Positions 33,618 to 45,100 of a stretch of DNA of 64,000 nucleotides are shown one piece after another. The notes beneath the pieces were generated by a model. That model did not search any database, was not told the origin of the DNA, and saw nothing but the letters and a program-made list of their open reading frames with translations. Origin of the DNA: Gnetum montanum (Eukaryota > Streptophyta > Gnetopsida > Gnetales > Gnetaceae). The position numbers were made by a program, and so were the translations under genes. The stretch covers positions 874,993 to 938,992 of the forward strand of contig MNCI01033529.1 in the NCBI GenBank assembly GCA_015680685.1, given 5' to 3'. Position 1 is the first letter of the stretch. Each line of letters begins with the position of its first letter.

Positions 33618-36055
33618 TCACCTAAGGTATGCAAGGAGGCACACACAACACAAAGGGTTGCTTTGGTTGGGTTGGCCATCACCCTCTATACCCACTACAT
33701 TGATAGTGTACCTTGCATTATTTACGTTTAACGGGTCTTGGTACACATGCATGGATTGGTTTTCTAGACAAACTGGGCTATTACTATCTAGGATCAGTTT
33801 ACCTTGATTGATCATGCGTTGAATATCATCTTTCAACGCCCAGTAGTAATCTGTGTCATGACCACACAGTTGGTGGTAGTCGCAATAATGATCCAGCCTG
33901 AAGTTCTTGGGGACTAGTAGTTCATTAGGCAGGGTGAAGGAGGGGTTTTTGAGGATCTCACAATGCCTTCTGTGGCATTTTAGACCCTCCTTAGATACCT
34001 TCTTATGTTGAATGTGGCCAATTCCTAGTAATTGCTTTAGAAGTTTTGAAGGCTTTACAGGTAGATCCATGTATTTTAAATGGTCCTTACACTGAAAATT
34101 AGGCTTCAGCTATGGAGATGCCTCAGGGGTAAGTGATGTTTCTTGATCGACACTCTTTGAGCTAGTTGTGGGCTCAACAGGTGTCATAGATACTTTCTTG
34201 TTGTTATTCTTCTTCTTGGCACCTTCGGCTATAGCTGTTATTGTCATTGTTATAGCTTTGCCCTTGTCTTTGCTCTTATTGTGGGCATTTTTGTAGACCA
34301 CATATGCTAAGTATTTACTAGGCTCGACCGCATCTTGAATACTCTTAGTCTGAGTGAAGGCTTGGCTAAGGGAGCGGGGAGCAAGGTAATACAGTTTAGA
34401 CTTGATGAAGTCATTGACTACCCTCTTGAAGATTGTTAACAGATGGGCCTCTGCAATGGGTTCACAGATTTCATTCAAGGTGGCGCTCCATCGCTATATA
34501 AACTTTTGGATTGGCTTGAGTGGATCCTACTTAACTCTCATTAACTGGTCCAATGTGACTTCTGGTTTCAGGTTGTATTTGAAATGAGTCACGAACTGAG
34601 TTAGCAGCTCTTCCAAGGTTGAGATGGAAGAGCATGGAAGTGCACGATACCAATCTAAAGTTTTACCTGTTAGGGACATAGCAAAGACACAGATGATGGT
34701 GTGTGGACATTGCTATAGTAACCATGAGTCTAACCTAAAGATGATAAATGGGCGTTGGGATCTCCCTCCCCATTGTATCTTGTAAAATGGAGGAGTGGCA
34801 TCCCAGGAGGTAATGACAAAATGGATACTGTCAGACTGATAGAATCATCATGGTAAAAATCCATGACCTGTATTGTGTCAGAACCGGTAGCCTTAAGGCA
34901 TTTAACCTCCTTGGTAAGGGTTTGGATATGCTGGAAGGCTTGATCCAAACTTGTGGATGAAGAAGTTGGTTGTGGAATAGCAAGGGGAAATACATTGGGT
35001 GGCGGGATAGGGGTAGTAGCATGGCCCATGAGCAATGTAGTTAGAATCGTCTCTATAGGCGGTACCACTTGCATCATTCACCACTCAACAAGTGGTATAG
35101 GCAAGGCTACCATGGTCGATTGTGCCACAGGATACGCTGTTTGCATAGCCGGGGGGATAGGCAATGACCCTACAGTTGGGTTTACTACCTGCAAGACTTG
35201 GTTTTGATTATGTGGGAGATAAGACATTTGCATAGGTTGTGGAACAAGAGGTGATGTATTTGGGGCCGACCACGTGATAGTGGCAGGTCCTGCCATAAAT
35301 GGTTGTGTGGGAGCAACAACTGGGATGGTAGAAGTGGTATGTAACTATGAAGTAGGTACTACATGCACATGTGGTGATGTAGGCGTAGGTATACGATGAA
35401 ATGGGTTGGCTAATTGGGATTGCAGAGGAATGGTCTATGAAGGAATAACACTCGAGAAGGTAGCTGGAGAGAAAAAATTCTGATGGGCCACATGTGCAAC
35501 ATGGTCGGCGGTAGACAACAATATTGGCATAGTGACCATAAACAGTGGATTTACATGGGACGCTATGGAGGGAGGAGCCATGAAAAAGTTAGCGTGACTA
35601 CCTCCCTTAAAGTGGGCATCTAGGTCTTCCTTCCCATTGTGGGATGCTTCCTCATGGAAAACCTTGTCTCATTATTCTGTTGATGCTTTAGCCATTAATA
35701 GCTAATCCAGCATCCATTGTTGCTAGTTTGTTAGGGGTATGAAAGTCTTAGGCAAAGGCACGAATTCCTTCCCATTATAGTAGATGAACTCGTATTCACA
35801 TTTCACTTCAAGTTCTTGTGGATACATGGGAAGGTTTACCGCAAGCTTGGCATAGAGGAAGTTGTATTTTTCCATGCACTGAGTGTGTCCCTCAGGCTCT
35901 TTATTTTGAATCCTGAGGGATCGACGTAGCTGCACCGGACTAGCTAGTGACTCAGTGATAGGAGGTGTGATCTGCATTATCCAGGGATTTTTGAGATTAG
36001 CGGTGGAAACGATGGTAGTTGATTTCTCTACACAGCTAAAAATTAATGATATCAA
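33618..36055 (-). pseudogene. Element 2: gag
   Basis: The pieces 36055-35723, 35296-35078 and 35077-34730 share one frame; 34478-34110 and 34070-33618 are in another, so there is one frameshift near 34500-34700. The N-terminus has VQLRRSLRIQNKEPEG, homologous to LRRSLRI in B. A Pro/Gln/Ser-rich middle is followed by LLHFTRYNGEGDPNAHL, then NEICEPIAEAHLLTIFKRVV of the Retrotrans_gag region. The C-terminus carries a zinc-knuckle-like CDYHQLCGHDTDYYWALKDD. The start Met at 36055 lies 225 bp inside the LTR edge, as in B (246 bp). Confidence 0.85.
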
Positions 36056-36256
36056 GGCTGAAGATCACAAAGGCAAAGGTAGATTAAAGGTAGATGTGGG
36101 CTTTCTATCCTACTAGATTCCAAAGGAATCATTGAAGTGACTAATCTGTACCACACAATCACGTAAAGAACCACAAAGTTATTACGTTTATGTCAGTTGA
36201 CAATGGGTACAGACAGCTTACAGGATTACCCATGAAATGTAGATCAAAGGTTTAGG

Positions 36257-36273
36257 CCCTCCTTCTAGCACCA
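36257..36273 (-). promoter_or_regulatory. Element 2 primer-binding site
   Basis: On the minus strand this is TGGTGCTAGAAGGAGGG, six bases inside the 5' LTR. It is shared with elements A and B. The tRNA was not identified. Confidence 0.85.
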
Positions 36274-36279
36274 AAAAAC

Positions 36280-37530
36280 TGTAACAATAGAAAATGTTGG
36301 TTGCTGGAAACACCGAGGTAATTTCCGTGTACACAGTTTTAACCCTGGATCTGTGCAAGGGCCATGCTAGAGAAAATGAATTTGAGATGCCCTGAATAGT
36401 CTTATCGATCATACAGGAACTTACTAAATCAGTAAATTTATCAATGATCATATAACAAGACAATTATTTGATATAAAATATACTATCGATTTAAGAGAAA
36501 ACGAGATTTGCTTCGAGATCGGATCTTGAAAATGATGAAGGTGGTGTAAATTATGGAAAATTTTCATGAAATTCAATGTAAATAAGGTGTAATGAATTGA
36601 ATTTGAAGCATGTACAACCTCAAGATATGGGATCTCCTTTATAGATAAATGTGATGAATACAACTGGATTTACAAGAGAACTTCAGTTTGGATGAAGTGT
36701 CCACTATAAACAAGAAGCTAATCAAAGATAAAACAAGCAAAGGCCAATCTACCTTGTTCTAGCCAATCTAGGTGCAAGGGAGTCAGACTTGAAGCAAAGT
36801 GTTTGCTAACCTGAAGTCTCTATTCAGAAGCTCCTGTCAGTCACCGTCGATGCTCTTTTATTGCCCACTCTTTTTCATCCTGTCAATAGTCTTTACCAAG
36901 AGATATTGTCAAAAATTTTCCAATAATTGCCAACTCTTTGAGCATTTTCTGCCAGGGTATTTATAAGATTAGGGTTAGGAGAAGAATGTAGTTTAGATGA
37001 CACGTGTCCTGGGCCCACAAAATACCATTAACCTAATAAACTGTAGCTGAAGTTTGTAATGCTACGCTGTGCTACGCTCTGAAGCGTAGTATAGCATAAC
37101 CACCCTTCAAGGAGATAGTTTATTTGACCTTGTCTTTTGCACTGAATAAACCATCCCATGACTACGCTACAATACGCTAGGAAGCATATCGTGGCTTAAT
37201 GACTACCATTTTCTAACTTTCGTAACCTTTGTTGCTGCAGATAAGTCAACTGGACTGCTTGTGTTACGCTACATCATTGTGCGTAGCATAGTATGACAAA
37301 AGTTAAGATTTTCAATCATGGCCAACTTGCAAAGTTGAAGTGTTGTTGTTGTGCATCCCTTGTTTCTGTTTAGTCCTCCTGAAGTCTGCTATGCTGAGCT
37401 GTGTAGCATAGCGTAGCAGGCCCTTAACCAAAAAAAGAAAACTTGCTGAAATGTGCCACTTGTGGAAATCCTTGCTTGAACTTCGAGACCTTGCTGAATC
37501 ATTGAGGTCTCAAAATTTCACGGTGTTTCA
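36280..37530 (-). repeat. Element 2 5' LTR
   Basis: In plus coordinates it starts TGTAACAATAG and ends CACGGTGTTTCA. It is the partner of 20829-22079 with identical length and colinear throughout. CpG-rich palindromic blocks GCTACGCTGTGCTACGCT and GAAGCGTAGTATAGC lie at 37060-37100. Confidence 0.93.
36958..36965 (-). promoter_or_regulatory. LTR TATA box (element 2, 5' LTR)
   Basis: TATAAATA on the minus strand sits in a block conserved in all LTRs of this family: 21507-21514 and 17287-17294 (minus), 60476-60483 (TATAAATT) and 63846-63853 (plus). It is the likely core promoter driving gag-pol transcription. Confidence 0.6.
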
Positions 37531-38500
37531 ATCGCATCTTGCTATTACTAAGAATTTTTTTAAGAAAGTTAATGATGGCCTTATTTGTTGCTTCTGCCTG
37601 ACCATTTGCATGCGAGTACTATGACAACGAGAAGGATTGCTTGATGCCAAGTTTGCTACAAAAGGTTTTGGTTTTTGCACTACTAAACTATGGCCCATTA
37701 TCCATCACAATAGTCATGGGAAGACCAAGCCTTGTTACTATGTTATCTAAGATAAAGTGGAAAACCTATTGGGATGTAGTTTTCCTAAGGGGGATAGCCT
37801 CTACCCACTTTGTAAAGTACTCGGTGGCAGTGATGATGAAGTTATGTCCTATGGAAGACTTAGGTGTTATGGGTCCTATGATGTCTAGTCCCCATCATTG
37901 GAATGGCCACATGATCTATGTAGGGTGCAACTCAATAGGTGAAACATGTATAAGATTTGCATGGTATTGGCATGTATCACATGTTCTGACTTTAGCAAAG
38001 CAATCTTGTTCCATCTAAGGCCAGTAATACCCTAGGCATCTGATTTTAGCTACCATGGCCCTGGGAGCTATGTGTCCTCCACATATTCCTTCATGGACTT
38101 TGTTAACAATTTTGTGTGCCTCTTTCCAACCTATGCAAGTGAGTAGTATCCCATCAAAGGAATTTTTACATAAGGTATTGTCTCCTATGAGGACATACTG
38201 TCATTCTCGCTTTTGGATTGCATCCTTGTGGGCAGATGTCAAGCCATGTGGGGGTTCACCATGTTGCACTTGGGTGTTGGTAGCACTTATGAATGCCACA
38301 TGTACTACTTGAGTGATATGATGTATACATTCTATTATTGAAGTAGGTAAACTTGCAAACAGGTGTGACAACACATTTAATACTAACGTGGCTCAGGCAT
38401 CGACTACAGTGTTCTCGTTGCATGGCACATGTTGAATATCTATCATTGTGAACTGTTTAAAGAAGTTTTTGGCCAAATCAAAATAGGACTATAAGTGGAA
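37531..38500 (-). pseudogene. Element 1: integrase N-terminal and catalytic part
   Basis: Starting beside the target duplication of element 2, the minus-strand translation gives, from C- to N-terminal end, HANGQAEATNKAIINFLKK (catalytic Glu), IVMDNGP (Asp), WGLDIIGPITPKSS (Asp) and the zinc part TCDTCQYHAN. All three acidic residues are present; several stops are scattered through it. Together with 20346-20828 it makes a complete integrase split by the 16.7-kb insertion. Confidence 0.88.
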
Positions 38501-38870
38501 ATATTTACAAGCATAGAATTCACTGATTTTGTTAACAACATGTTGAGAATTTCCTTAGAGTGCAAAATGTTGAATCTTTAGTTGCTGGGCTGCTAAGAGA
38601 CCCCTAAGGAGTCCTTCATACTCAGCTAAATTGTTCATACAAAGGAATGTGAAATGGTAAGCAAACGGTTGAATGTCCCCTAAGGGGAACGTAATGATGA
38701 TGGCACCACTACTACCTCGCACGGTTGAGGTGCCGTTGAAATGCAAAGTGACCTTGAAGTGCAATGGCATAGGGTTAATACTGCTAACATGTTCATAGGG
38801 GAATTCTAGTTCTATGGTCACCTGATCATTGACTGGTGAGGCGGTAAGCCGTGTAGCTATGGCTTGTCCC
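38501..38870 (-). pseudogene. Element 1: archaeal-type RNase H
   Basis: The frame 38821-38555 reads VTLHFNGTSTVRGSSGAIII, then NNLAEYEGLLRGLLAAQQLK (Glu present). The first Asp (FDG in relatives) is Asn and the GDS Asp is GNS, so two catalytic residues are lost, as in element 2. It lies between RT-RH and integrase. Confidence 0.8.
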
Positions 38871-38881
38871 TTCGTTGATGA

Positions 38882-41056
38882 TTAGGTCACATAGTGTAAA
38901 TCAAATTCCACCATTATAGCTTTCCATTGTGCTATCTTGCTACTTTCATATAAGTAATTCGTGATAGCCCAAAGTATGTTGCTTTTGCATATAATATTTA
39001 CCTGGCTATGGAACAGGTAGTGTCTCCAATTTTTTAGCGCAAATACTAAAGTGATGCAATTCCTTTCCACTTCGTTGTATTTCGCTTTGTATGCTATCAA
39101 CACATGGCTCAAGTAATAGACTGGGATTTCAGAGCTATCCTCTCTTTTTTGGCATAATAGTATTGCGATAGACGTGTCTAAAGTAGCAAGGTAGATGTAG
39201 AAAGGCTTATCCCTCTATGGTGGGTAAATAGTTGGGAGGTGTAAAAGCTCTTTCATCAAGTCATCAAAGGCTTGTTAACACTGTGTTATCCACTCAAAGT
39301 TAAACCCTTTCTTTAATAAGTGTTGCATAGTCTGTAACTTGTTAGTCAACTTTGCTATGAACCTTCTGATAAACTAAAATCTACCTTGCAACTCACATAA
39401 TTCTTTAAGGTTGGTAGGATGTGCTAGGTTAAAGATGGCCTTAACTTTGTCAAGGTCCACTTGTATCCCAGCCTCCGATACTACAAACCCTAGCATGCGT
39501 TTGGTTTTAGCCTAGAAAACACACTTCTTTGGATTAAGACACAAGTTGTTCCTATGACAATGCTTGAGGACTACATCTAGATCAGTGGGATGATCAGTAG
39601 CCATCTTAGACTTGACTATTATGTCATCCATGTAATCATTGAGTCTCTCTAGGAGGTAGTCACTAAATATGTAGGTCATGGCTCATTGGTAGGTTGCTCT
39701 AGCATTCTTTAGACCAAAGGGCATCATAGTGTAACAAAAAGTTTCCCAACGGGTCATGAACGTAGTTGTCAACTGATGCTCTAGGTTAATGTAGATTTGA
39801 TTGTATCCCAAGAACCCATCCATAAAGGATAATAAAGTATGACTAGCTGTAGTGTCAATAAGTTGGTAGATACTTGGCAACGGGAAATCATCTTTAATTA
39901 TTGCTTTGTTCAGATCTTGGAAGTCTATACAGATTCATATAACTCCTATTTTCTTAGAGACTACAATGATGTTTGATACCCATTCTGAGTAATCAACCAC
40001 GTGAATGAAGCTTGCTTGGTATAGCTTAGTAATTTTATCACATACGACTAGTACAATTTCTAGTTTAATTTTCTAAGCCTTTTGTTTAATCGATTTAATA
40101 CATGGGTCCAAGATAGTGTTATGTTGTATTAACCATGGGTCTAAGCCTAACATGCCATTATAGGACCATGCAAATACTTTGACGTTGTCTTGGAGGACTT
40201 TAGCTACATCTTTTTACATTTGTTGGTCTAGGAGGGAGATAATTTTTAGTGTCCTTATTTTTCCCCTGGATGTTGTCACTAGTACTTTGATGAGAGAGTC
40301 CTTGATCATGTCCTTAGCCTCTATGTCTAAGGCTTGGACCAAATGTTCTAGCCAATCTAGGAATGTTTCCAGGGATGTTACAGTGTTATCAGTGGATGAT
40401 TCCCAATCTATTGACTCTAGGTTTAAATGTCTTACAAGCTTGCCATGACGACCTATCAAGGTTAGAAGTGAGTGTAGATCATGCTGCATGGCCATGAACA
40501 GTTGGCATTCATGGGGATTAGAACTAGTGTTATGTATCGTGGAGCATAAGTTCTGATACCCCACCTCCTCACCATCATTAGGAGGGGGACCATCATTTGA
40601 TAGAGAACCCGTTATACATGGGTTCATCATCTCCAATTTCACTTAGGATATGCGGGACCCATTTGTCCTTCAATAGTGTATAATGGCTCTCCTGCCTTGA
40701 GTCCCTTATACGTTGTGTAGCTGTGGGATGATAATCCCTCGTGTCAAAATCACCTATAACGTATTTAGCATAAAGCTGTGTCATGCTGATTTGTGCAAGA
40801 GCACAGAGGAGCATGTTTGGGACTGATCGATCTAGAGGTAACATGATGTTACCTTGCAAGTCTTTCCATCACAGCTGTTCATCTTGATGGAGGATAAAGG
40901 TAAAGTCTGGTATGTACACATCAGGATGAGTATATACCACTCAGTATTGTTGAGGAATTGGCAAATTTTGGTTATGTGTTTTTGACTGTCGACTGTTTCT
41001 AGTATTATCCCTAGGTGGTGTAATGCTCTTATGAGAAGAAGAAGAAGATATTATGT
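38882..41056 (-). pseudogene. Element 1: pol linker, RT and RNase H
   Basis: The RNase H is at 39112-38882 (YKAKYNEVERNCITLVFALK). RT shows YSEWVSNIIVVSKK, IDFQDLNKAIIKDDFPLPS, LLSFMDGFLGYNQIYINLE, FCYTMMPFGLKNARATYQ and NDYMDDIIVKS (YMDD codons 39623-39634). The upstream linker includes DWLEHLVQALDIEAKDMIKD and, farther up, YAKYVIGDFDTRDYHPTA and a Ser-rich start near 41050. Gag, protease and the 5' LTR of element 1 are absent: the sequence changes near 41056 to about 120 bp leading to the PBS of LTR E. Confidence 0.88.
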
Positions 41057-41174
41057 CTTATTAGTGCACTATTTAACCATTATATAATTTTTCTTTTAAT
41101 TAACCCTAAGGTTCGTTTAAGCTCCCAATGATGTGAGTGATTTCCTATGTTCTACTTAGCACACAAACACTTAG
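41057..41174 (-). other. Leader fragment of orphan element E
   Basis: AT-rich non-coding sequence between the broken pol of element 1 and the PBS of LTR E. On the minus strand it would be the untranslated leader of element E. Confidence 0.4.
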
Positions 41175-41192
41175 TCCCTGGCAACAGAGCCA
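41175..41192 (-). promoter_or_regulatory. LTR E primer-binding site (Asp-tRNA-like)
   Basis: On the minus strand this is TGGCTCTGTTGCCAGGGA, resembling the Asp-tRNA type PBS (TGGCGCCGTTGCCGGGGA) with a few changes. It abuts the LTR at 41194. Confidence 0.75.
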
Positions 41193-41193
41193 A

Positions 41194-42025
41194 TGATGAG
41201 TGGCAAGATACCCCTACACTCAACCATACGAATACGAGTGTAGCATGTCTGATCCAGTCAAACTCCATAGACTAAGTGCCTACACACCTTATGAAACAGT
41301 TAAGGTTAATCATTCATTGTCTTCCCAGACTTACTTGTAGTTGTCACGGTGTATGGTTAAGTAAGTCTGAGGTATATGATTTTTATGTCTTTTCGGTTTA
41401 TCTCCTATGCTAACAAGGTGAAGGGTGAAGAGACTAATTGACTAACTCTAACTAACTAACTAAGTCTAAATTAACCTAGCATCAGCATCCGTTCCCACTT
41501 ACCATTCTCACCCTGAACCAATGCAACCTTGATTACCAAATGCTAATCATTGTGGGGATCACCAAGCGTAACGCACGTGCTCGAAGTGGTCGTACTAAGT
41601 TACTTAACTAGGAGAGAAGGGTTGAGAGATATTTAATAACTAATAAAGCATTTAAATAATAAATAATAGTAAATAAAATCCTAATTAGCCTATTCCATGC
41701 ACTATAAGGTTTATCCAAGAAGTTCTTCTTTATTGTCATACACAAACTTGTGTTAAAGTACAATGTCTGCTCAAATAAAGATCTATTCACTTTGGAGTTC
41801 CTACTACGGGCACATGCAAAATATTCTATCTCTGGAGGGGAAAAACTACTAGATTTTCACTATGGTCTAGGCCTAGAATGGAAAAAAAGGGAGAGTCGCC
41901 TCTTATTTATAGACCTGGTGGCACACCGCGATATTGCATACGCGATATCCCGAGGGATGCAATATCGTGATGGCCACGATATCGTGTACATGATATCGCA
42001 GCCCATGTGATATGGCGTCCCATCA
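41194..42025 (-). repeat. LTR E, minus-oriented 5' LTR of a lost element
   Basis: In plus coordinates it begins TGATGAGTGGCAAG and ends GCGTCCCATCA (832 bp). The adjacent PBS on its left makes it a 5' LTR. A TATAAATA box lies at 41904-41911 (minus). A cluster of GATATC / CGATATCG words occupies 41925-42015. It is inserted into the coiled-coil frame of element C'; the right flank is ATAAC (42026-42030). It matches the inverted solo LTR at 46860-47813. No 3' LTR partner was found. Confidence 0.8.
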
Positions 42026-42030
42026 ATAAC

Positions 42031-42420
42031 TATCCAATATGGGCTACCAATTACAATTTTGCACTAACATTTCTTGAATATGGGCTTTTTCCATCTAGAT
42101 TTCTTTTTCGTTAATCTACTTATACATGCCAACCTAATCCCAGAAGTGCTTCTTCAACTTCTCATGCTTTTTGGCCTCATTCTACCACATTCTTATTTTG
42201 ATTGAAGACTTTTATTAAATTGTGTGAACCTCCTCCATGGAGAGGGTTTGATTCTCTCTAGCCAATCTATTAATTTCCTACTTGATGCTCACTAGTTATT
42301 CTCTTAACTAGTGAACACTTTTTTCTAGGATTGTATTTTTATTTTTCTACAGTGGTCAATCATGCATTGTTTGTAGCAAGTTTTTTATTTTCTTTTTGCA
42401 TGGTAGTTAATGCCTTCTTA
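42031..42420 (-). pseudogene. Element C': coiled-coil accessory frame, remnant
   Basis: On the minus strand EINRLARENQTLSMEEVHTI, NEAKKHEKLKKHFWD and INEKEI align with KLRRLAIENCNLSIKEVHAL, NEALNFERVKNHYQDKFD and INKKHI of element F (51045-51220). It is a charged, heptad-like coiled coil carrying stops. It shows that C' and F belong to related element types. The continuation is cut at 42030 by LTR E. Confidence 0.55.
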
Positions 42421-45100
42421 TGGACATAGGATTGTGCTTCAATAGTAGATGCATTCCATATCACCTTCTCCTTTTCTTACTTTGTAGTTTTGTTATCTTT
42501 GATCAATTTGTTTAGCTACTCTATTTTGAAGTGGTCCAATTGTTCAGGTGCAACAAACTAGGAAAGGTCCAACATTGAGTCTAACCTAATATTGAGTAGT
42601 CAATATTATGATTATGGAATTTACATTAAATGAGGGTAATAAGCATGGAAAATCAAGCTTTGGGATTGATGAGAAGGTTTTAGGTTAAGTCCATAGTTCT
42701 AGGTTAAGTAGGAAATCATATGTAGGTACCTAAAGTGTGAGAATATGAGTCATTGATGTTGAAAGCTTCAAAAGACACAAGAAAAGGGGTATCATACCAA
42801 GGTTGTGGAAAAAATCAGTTACATTATAACAAAAAGCATGAAATTTAATAATTATGCACTTGGAAGGTAAAAATCATGTGTTTGTATCAAATAAGTACAA
42901 GTTACAATAGTTACATAAGTGGGTCCTCCTCAAAGTAGGCTCTAGCCCATAATACCATTGTGTAACTACACCTAAAAATGTCGATATGCATTGAAGGGAT
43001 TGAATGCAATGCATAATTGTGAAACAAAACACACATATTAAAACCATCAATTTGAGAAAATAACTCTATGTTACACAAAACCACAACTTAGGAACATAGG
43101 GACAATGAGATGAGATGGACTATAGAAAGGATTGTAAGAATTATGATGTAAGGTGTCTTACCAGAGGCATAATGAATCCTTGTGTGTAATTAATGGGTAA
43201 ATAACCATTAGCCCTTCCTTCCAAAATTCAAACCAAGTCCAACCACATTTCAGTGACATCACATCATTTCATCACTTCGGCTAACAACCGTAAGACTACC
43301 ATAGTTGCAAGGAGCAACATCATTTGCATTTTGTCCAAGGGAGGAGTTTATCGATGACACTTTTTTTTTTATGGAAGTTTGAGAAGTTGCCAACCTTTAG
43401 GCATGGGTACATGTATTTCTAGTGGAACCCTCAAAAATTTATTCAATGCCATTTTATGTTACTCTTACTCCCATTTGTTGTTAGATCTACAAAAATATAA
43501 TTATAACCTTAGCAACATGATAGAACATACATAAGTGGCCAAAGAGAATCCACAAATCTCCTTGATGTCACATCCTTCACATTCTTCTTTGGTTCTTCAC
43601 TTTTCTATCTAGGCACAATGATTATGAATTTATTTTGAGTTTCAAGTGATGGAAAAGGATATCATTATAAGCAAGGTAAGAACCTCTTATTAATAGAATG
43701 AGTGGATGGGTGATGTGGCTTACTATCTGAATAATCAGTCCCTTATGACTTGACAACATAGCGAAAACCTCACATCAATGGGCTACATGATCATTTTATG
43801 TACAAGCAAGATTACTAATAAATAAAATGAAAACAAAATGTGGAGAAGGTTGAAAATATAGGAAATATTGTATCAAGAAATAAGAAAATGAAAAAAAATT
43901 GTAAAACAAAAAGATGAAAAATACTTATTAATTCTGGAGATTAGAATTGAGGATTTTCCCCATGACTAAATGGTTGGCCATGGTAATAATTAATAAGTGG
44001 ATAGGTTGGATGCATGCATGTATAAAACATTCTTAACCTTTCATGTTTGAGCCACTGGGTGTCTCTTGGTTTAGTAACAACTATGTAGATAAACTACTAT
44101 TCACACACTTGGTTGTTAAATGCATGGTAGGTTAGGGGATGAGTTGTGATAATGTTACAAATGTCTGGCCCATGATTACACCTTGGATCATGATATGGTA
44201 TGCATGGATTTATGTGTCTCCCCACACTGCTAGATTCATTGCATCAGTCCGGTGTTAAAGTAATAATGGATGGTGGACCTTATTTAATACCAAAGGACAA
44301 TGGTTGTGAAAAGGGAGGCATTGCAGTAGTTTGAGATTGTTCTAGTTTGGGTGATGTTGTATCTCCATGGGTGTTGCACTTTCACCTAGGGCCTATCTTT
44401 AAAAAAGCACATTTTTGAGTTTACGGTGGGGACCTACTAGTATCAACATGTCTATGCACATTTGTAGCACAAGTGGCATTCATTTGTTAAGATTGGGCTG
44501 TCAAACTTTCCTATGTCACTGATGGTGGCATGTGATGAGGTGGGGTATGAGAAAATTGAGGATAGGATGAATGGTAAGAGGCATGAGGTGGTGATCCTTC
44601 AAGAGATGTCATGGGTTGATGGTACTCAAGAGAGTGATAGTAGTGATTTAAAGTAGAGGATGTAGAACTAGTTGGAGAAACAAGGTATTGAACATAATAT
44701 TCATGTGGTTTTGGTTAATAGAAGGGATAAGGTTGGTTTGTTGGTAGCCTCACCCACAACTATGGGCTTTTCCATTGAAGTTGAAGATAGTATTAGGGCT
44801 GATAATAAGTCCTCCTTAGATAGTACAATTGGTTGTGGAATTATCTATAATTACCCTATGGAAAAGAAAATATCCTATGCATGTGCTTCTATACAAATTT
44901 GGGATTTAATGCAAAAGCTTAATACTCAGATAGATGTGACACAACTAGGCAATGGTCCTTTGAATGGTCATATATGCATAGGTCACATCTGTTATCTTCA
45001 TCTATGATTGAGTCTATAACCTCACTTTCTTTAGCCATTTTCCTTGTTTGCCAATAAGTGTTCCTAGATGTTTCATGGTTCTACCTTATTTATTTATTTT
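42421..45100. other. Element C' internal region, no clear gene
   Basis: AT-rich and strongly decayed. There are short open frames on both strands (for example 44672-45007) but no recognisable domain. It is presumably the internal part of C' between gag and the coiled-coil frame. Confidence 0.4.

Larger units (their letters stand above)
20829..37530 (-). mobile_element. Element 2: complete 16.7-kb Tat-like LTR retrotransposon
   Basis: It is bounded by two LTRs of equal length (20829-22079 and 36280-37530, 1251 bp each). The flanks are ATCAC (20824-20828) and ATCGC (37531-37535), a 5-bp target duplication with one substitution, and the interrupted host integrase reads through across the site. 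Order on the minus strand is 5' LTR, PBS, gag, PR, then a multi-exon gene on the opposite strand, then RT-RH, aRH, INT, minisatellite, antisense exons, PPT and 3' LTR. The LTRs are visibly diverged, mostly by transitions, so the insertion is not recent. Both gag and pol carry stops and frame changes. It is younger than element 1. Confidence 0.92.

Noticed and set aside
44672-45007. Plus-strand frame of 111 codons
   Set aside because: No recognisable domain; located inside the minus-oriented internal region of element C' in low-complexity AT-rich sequence.
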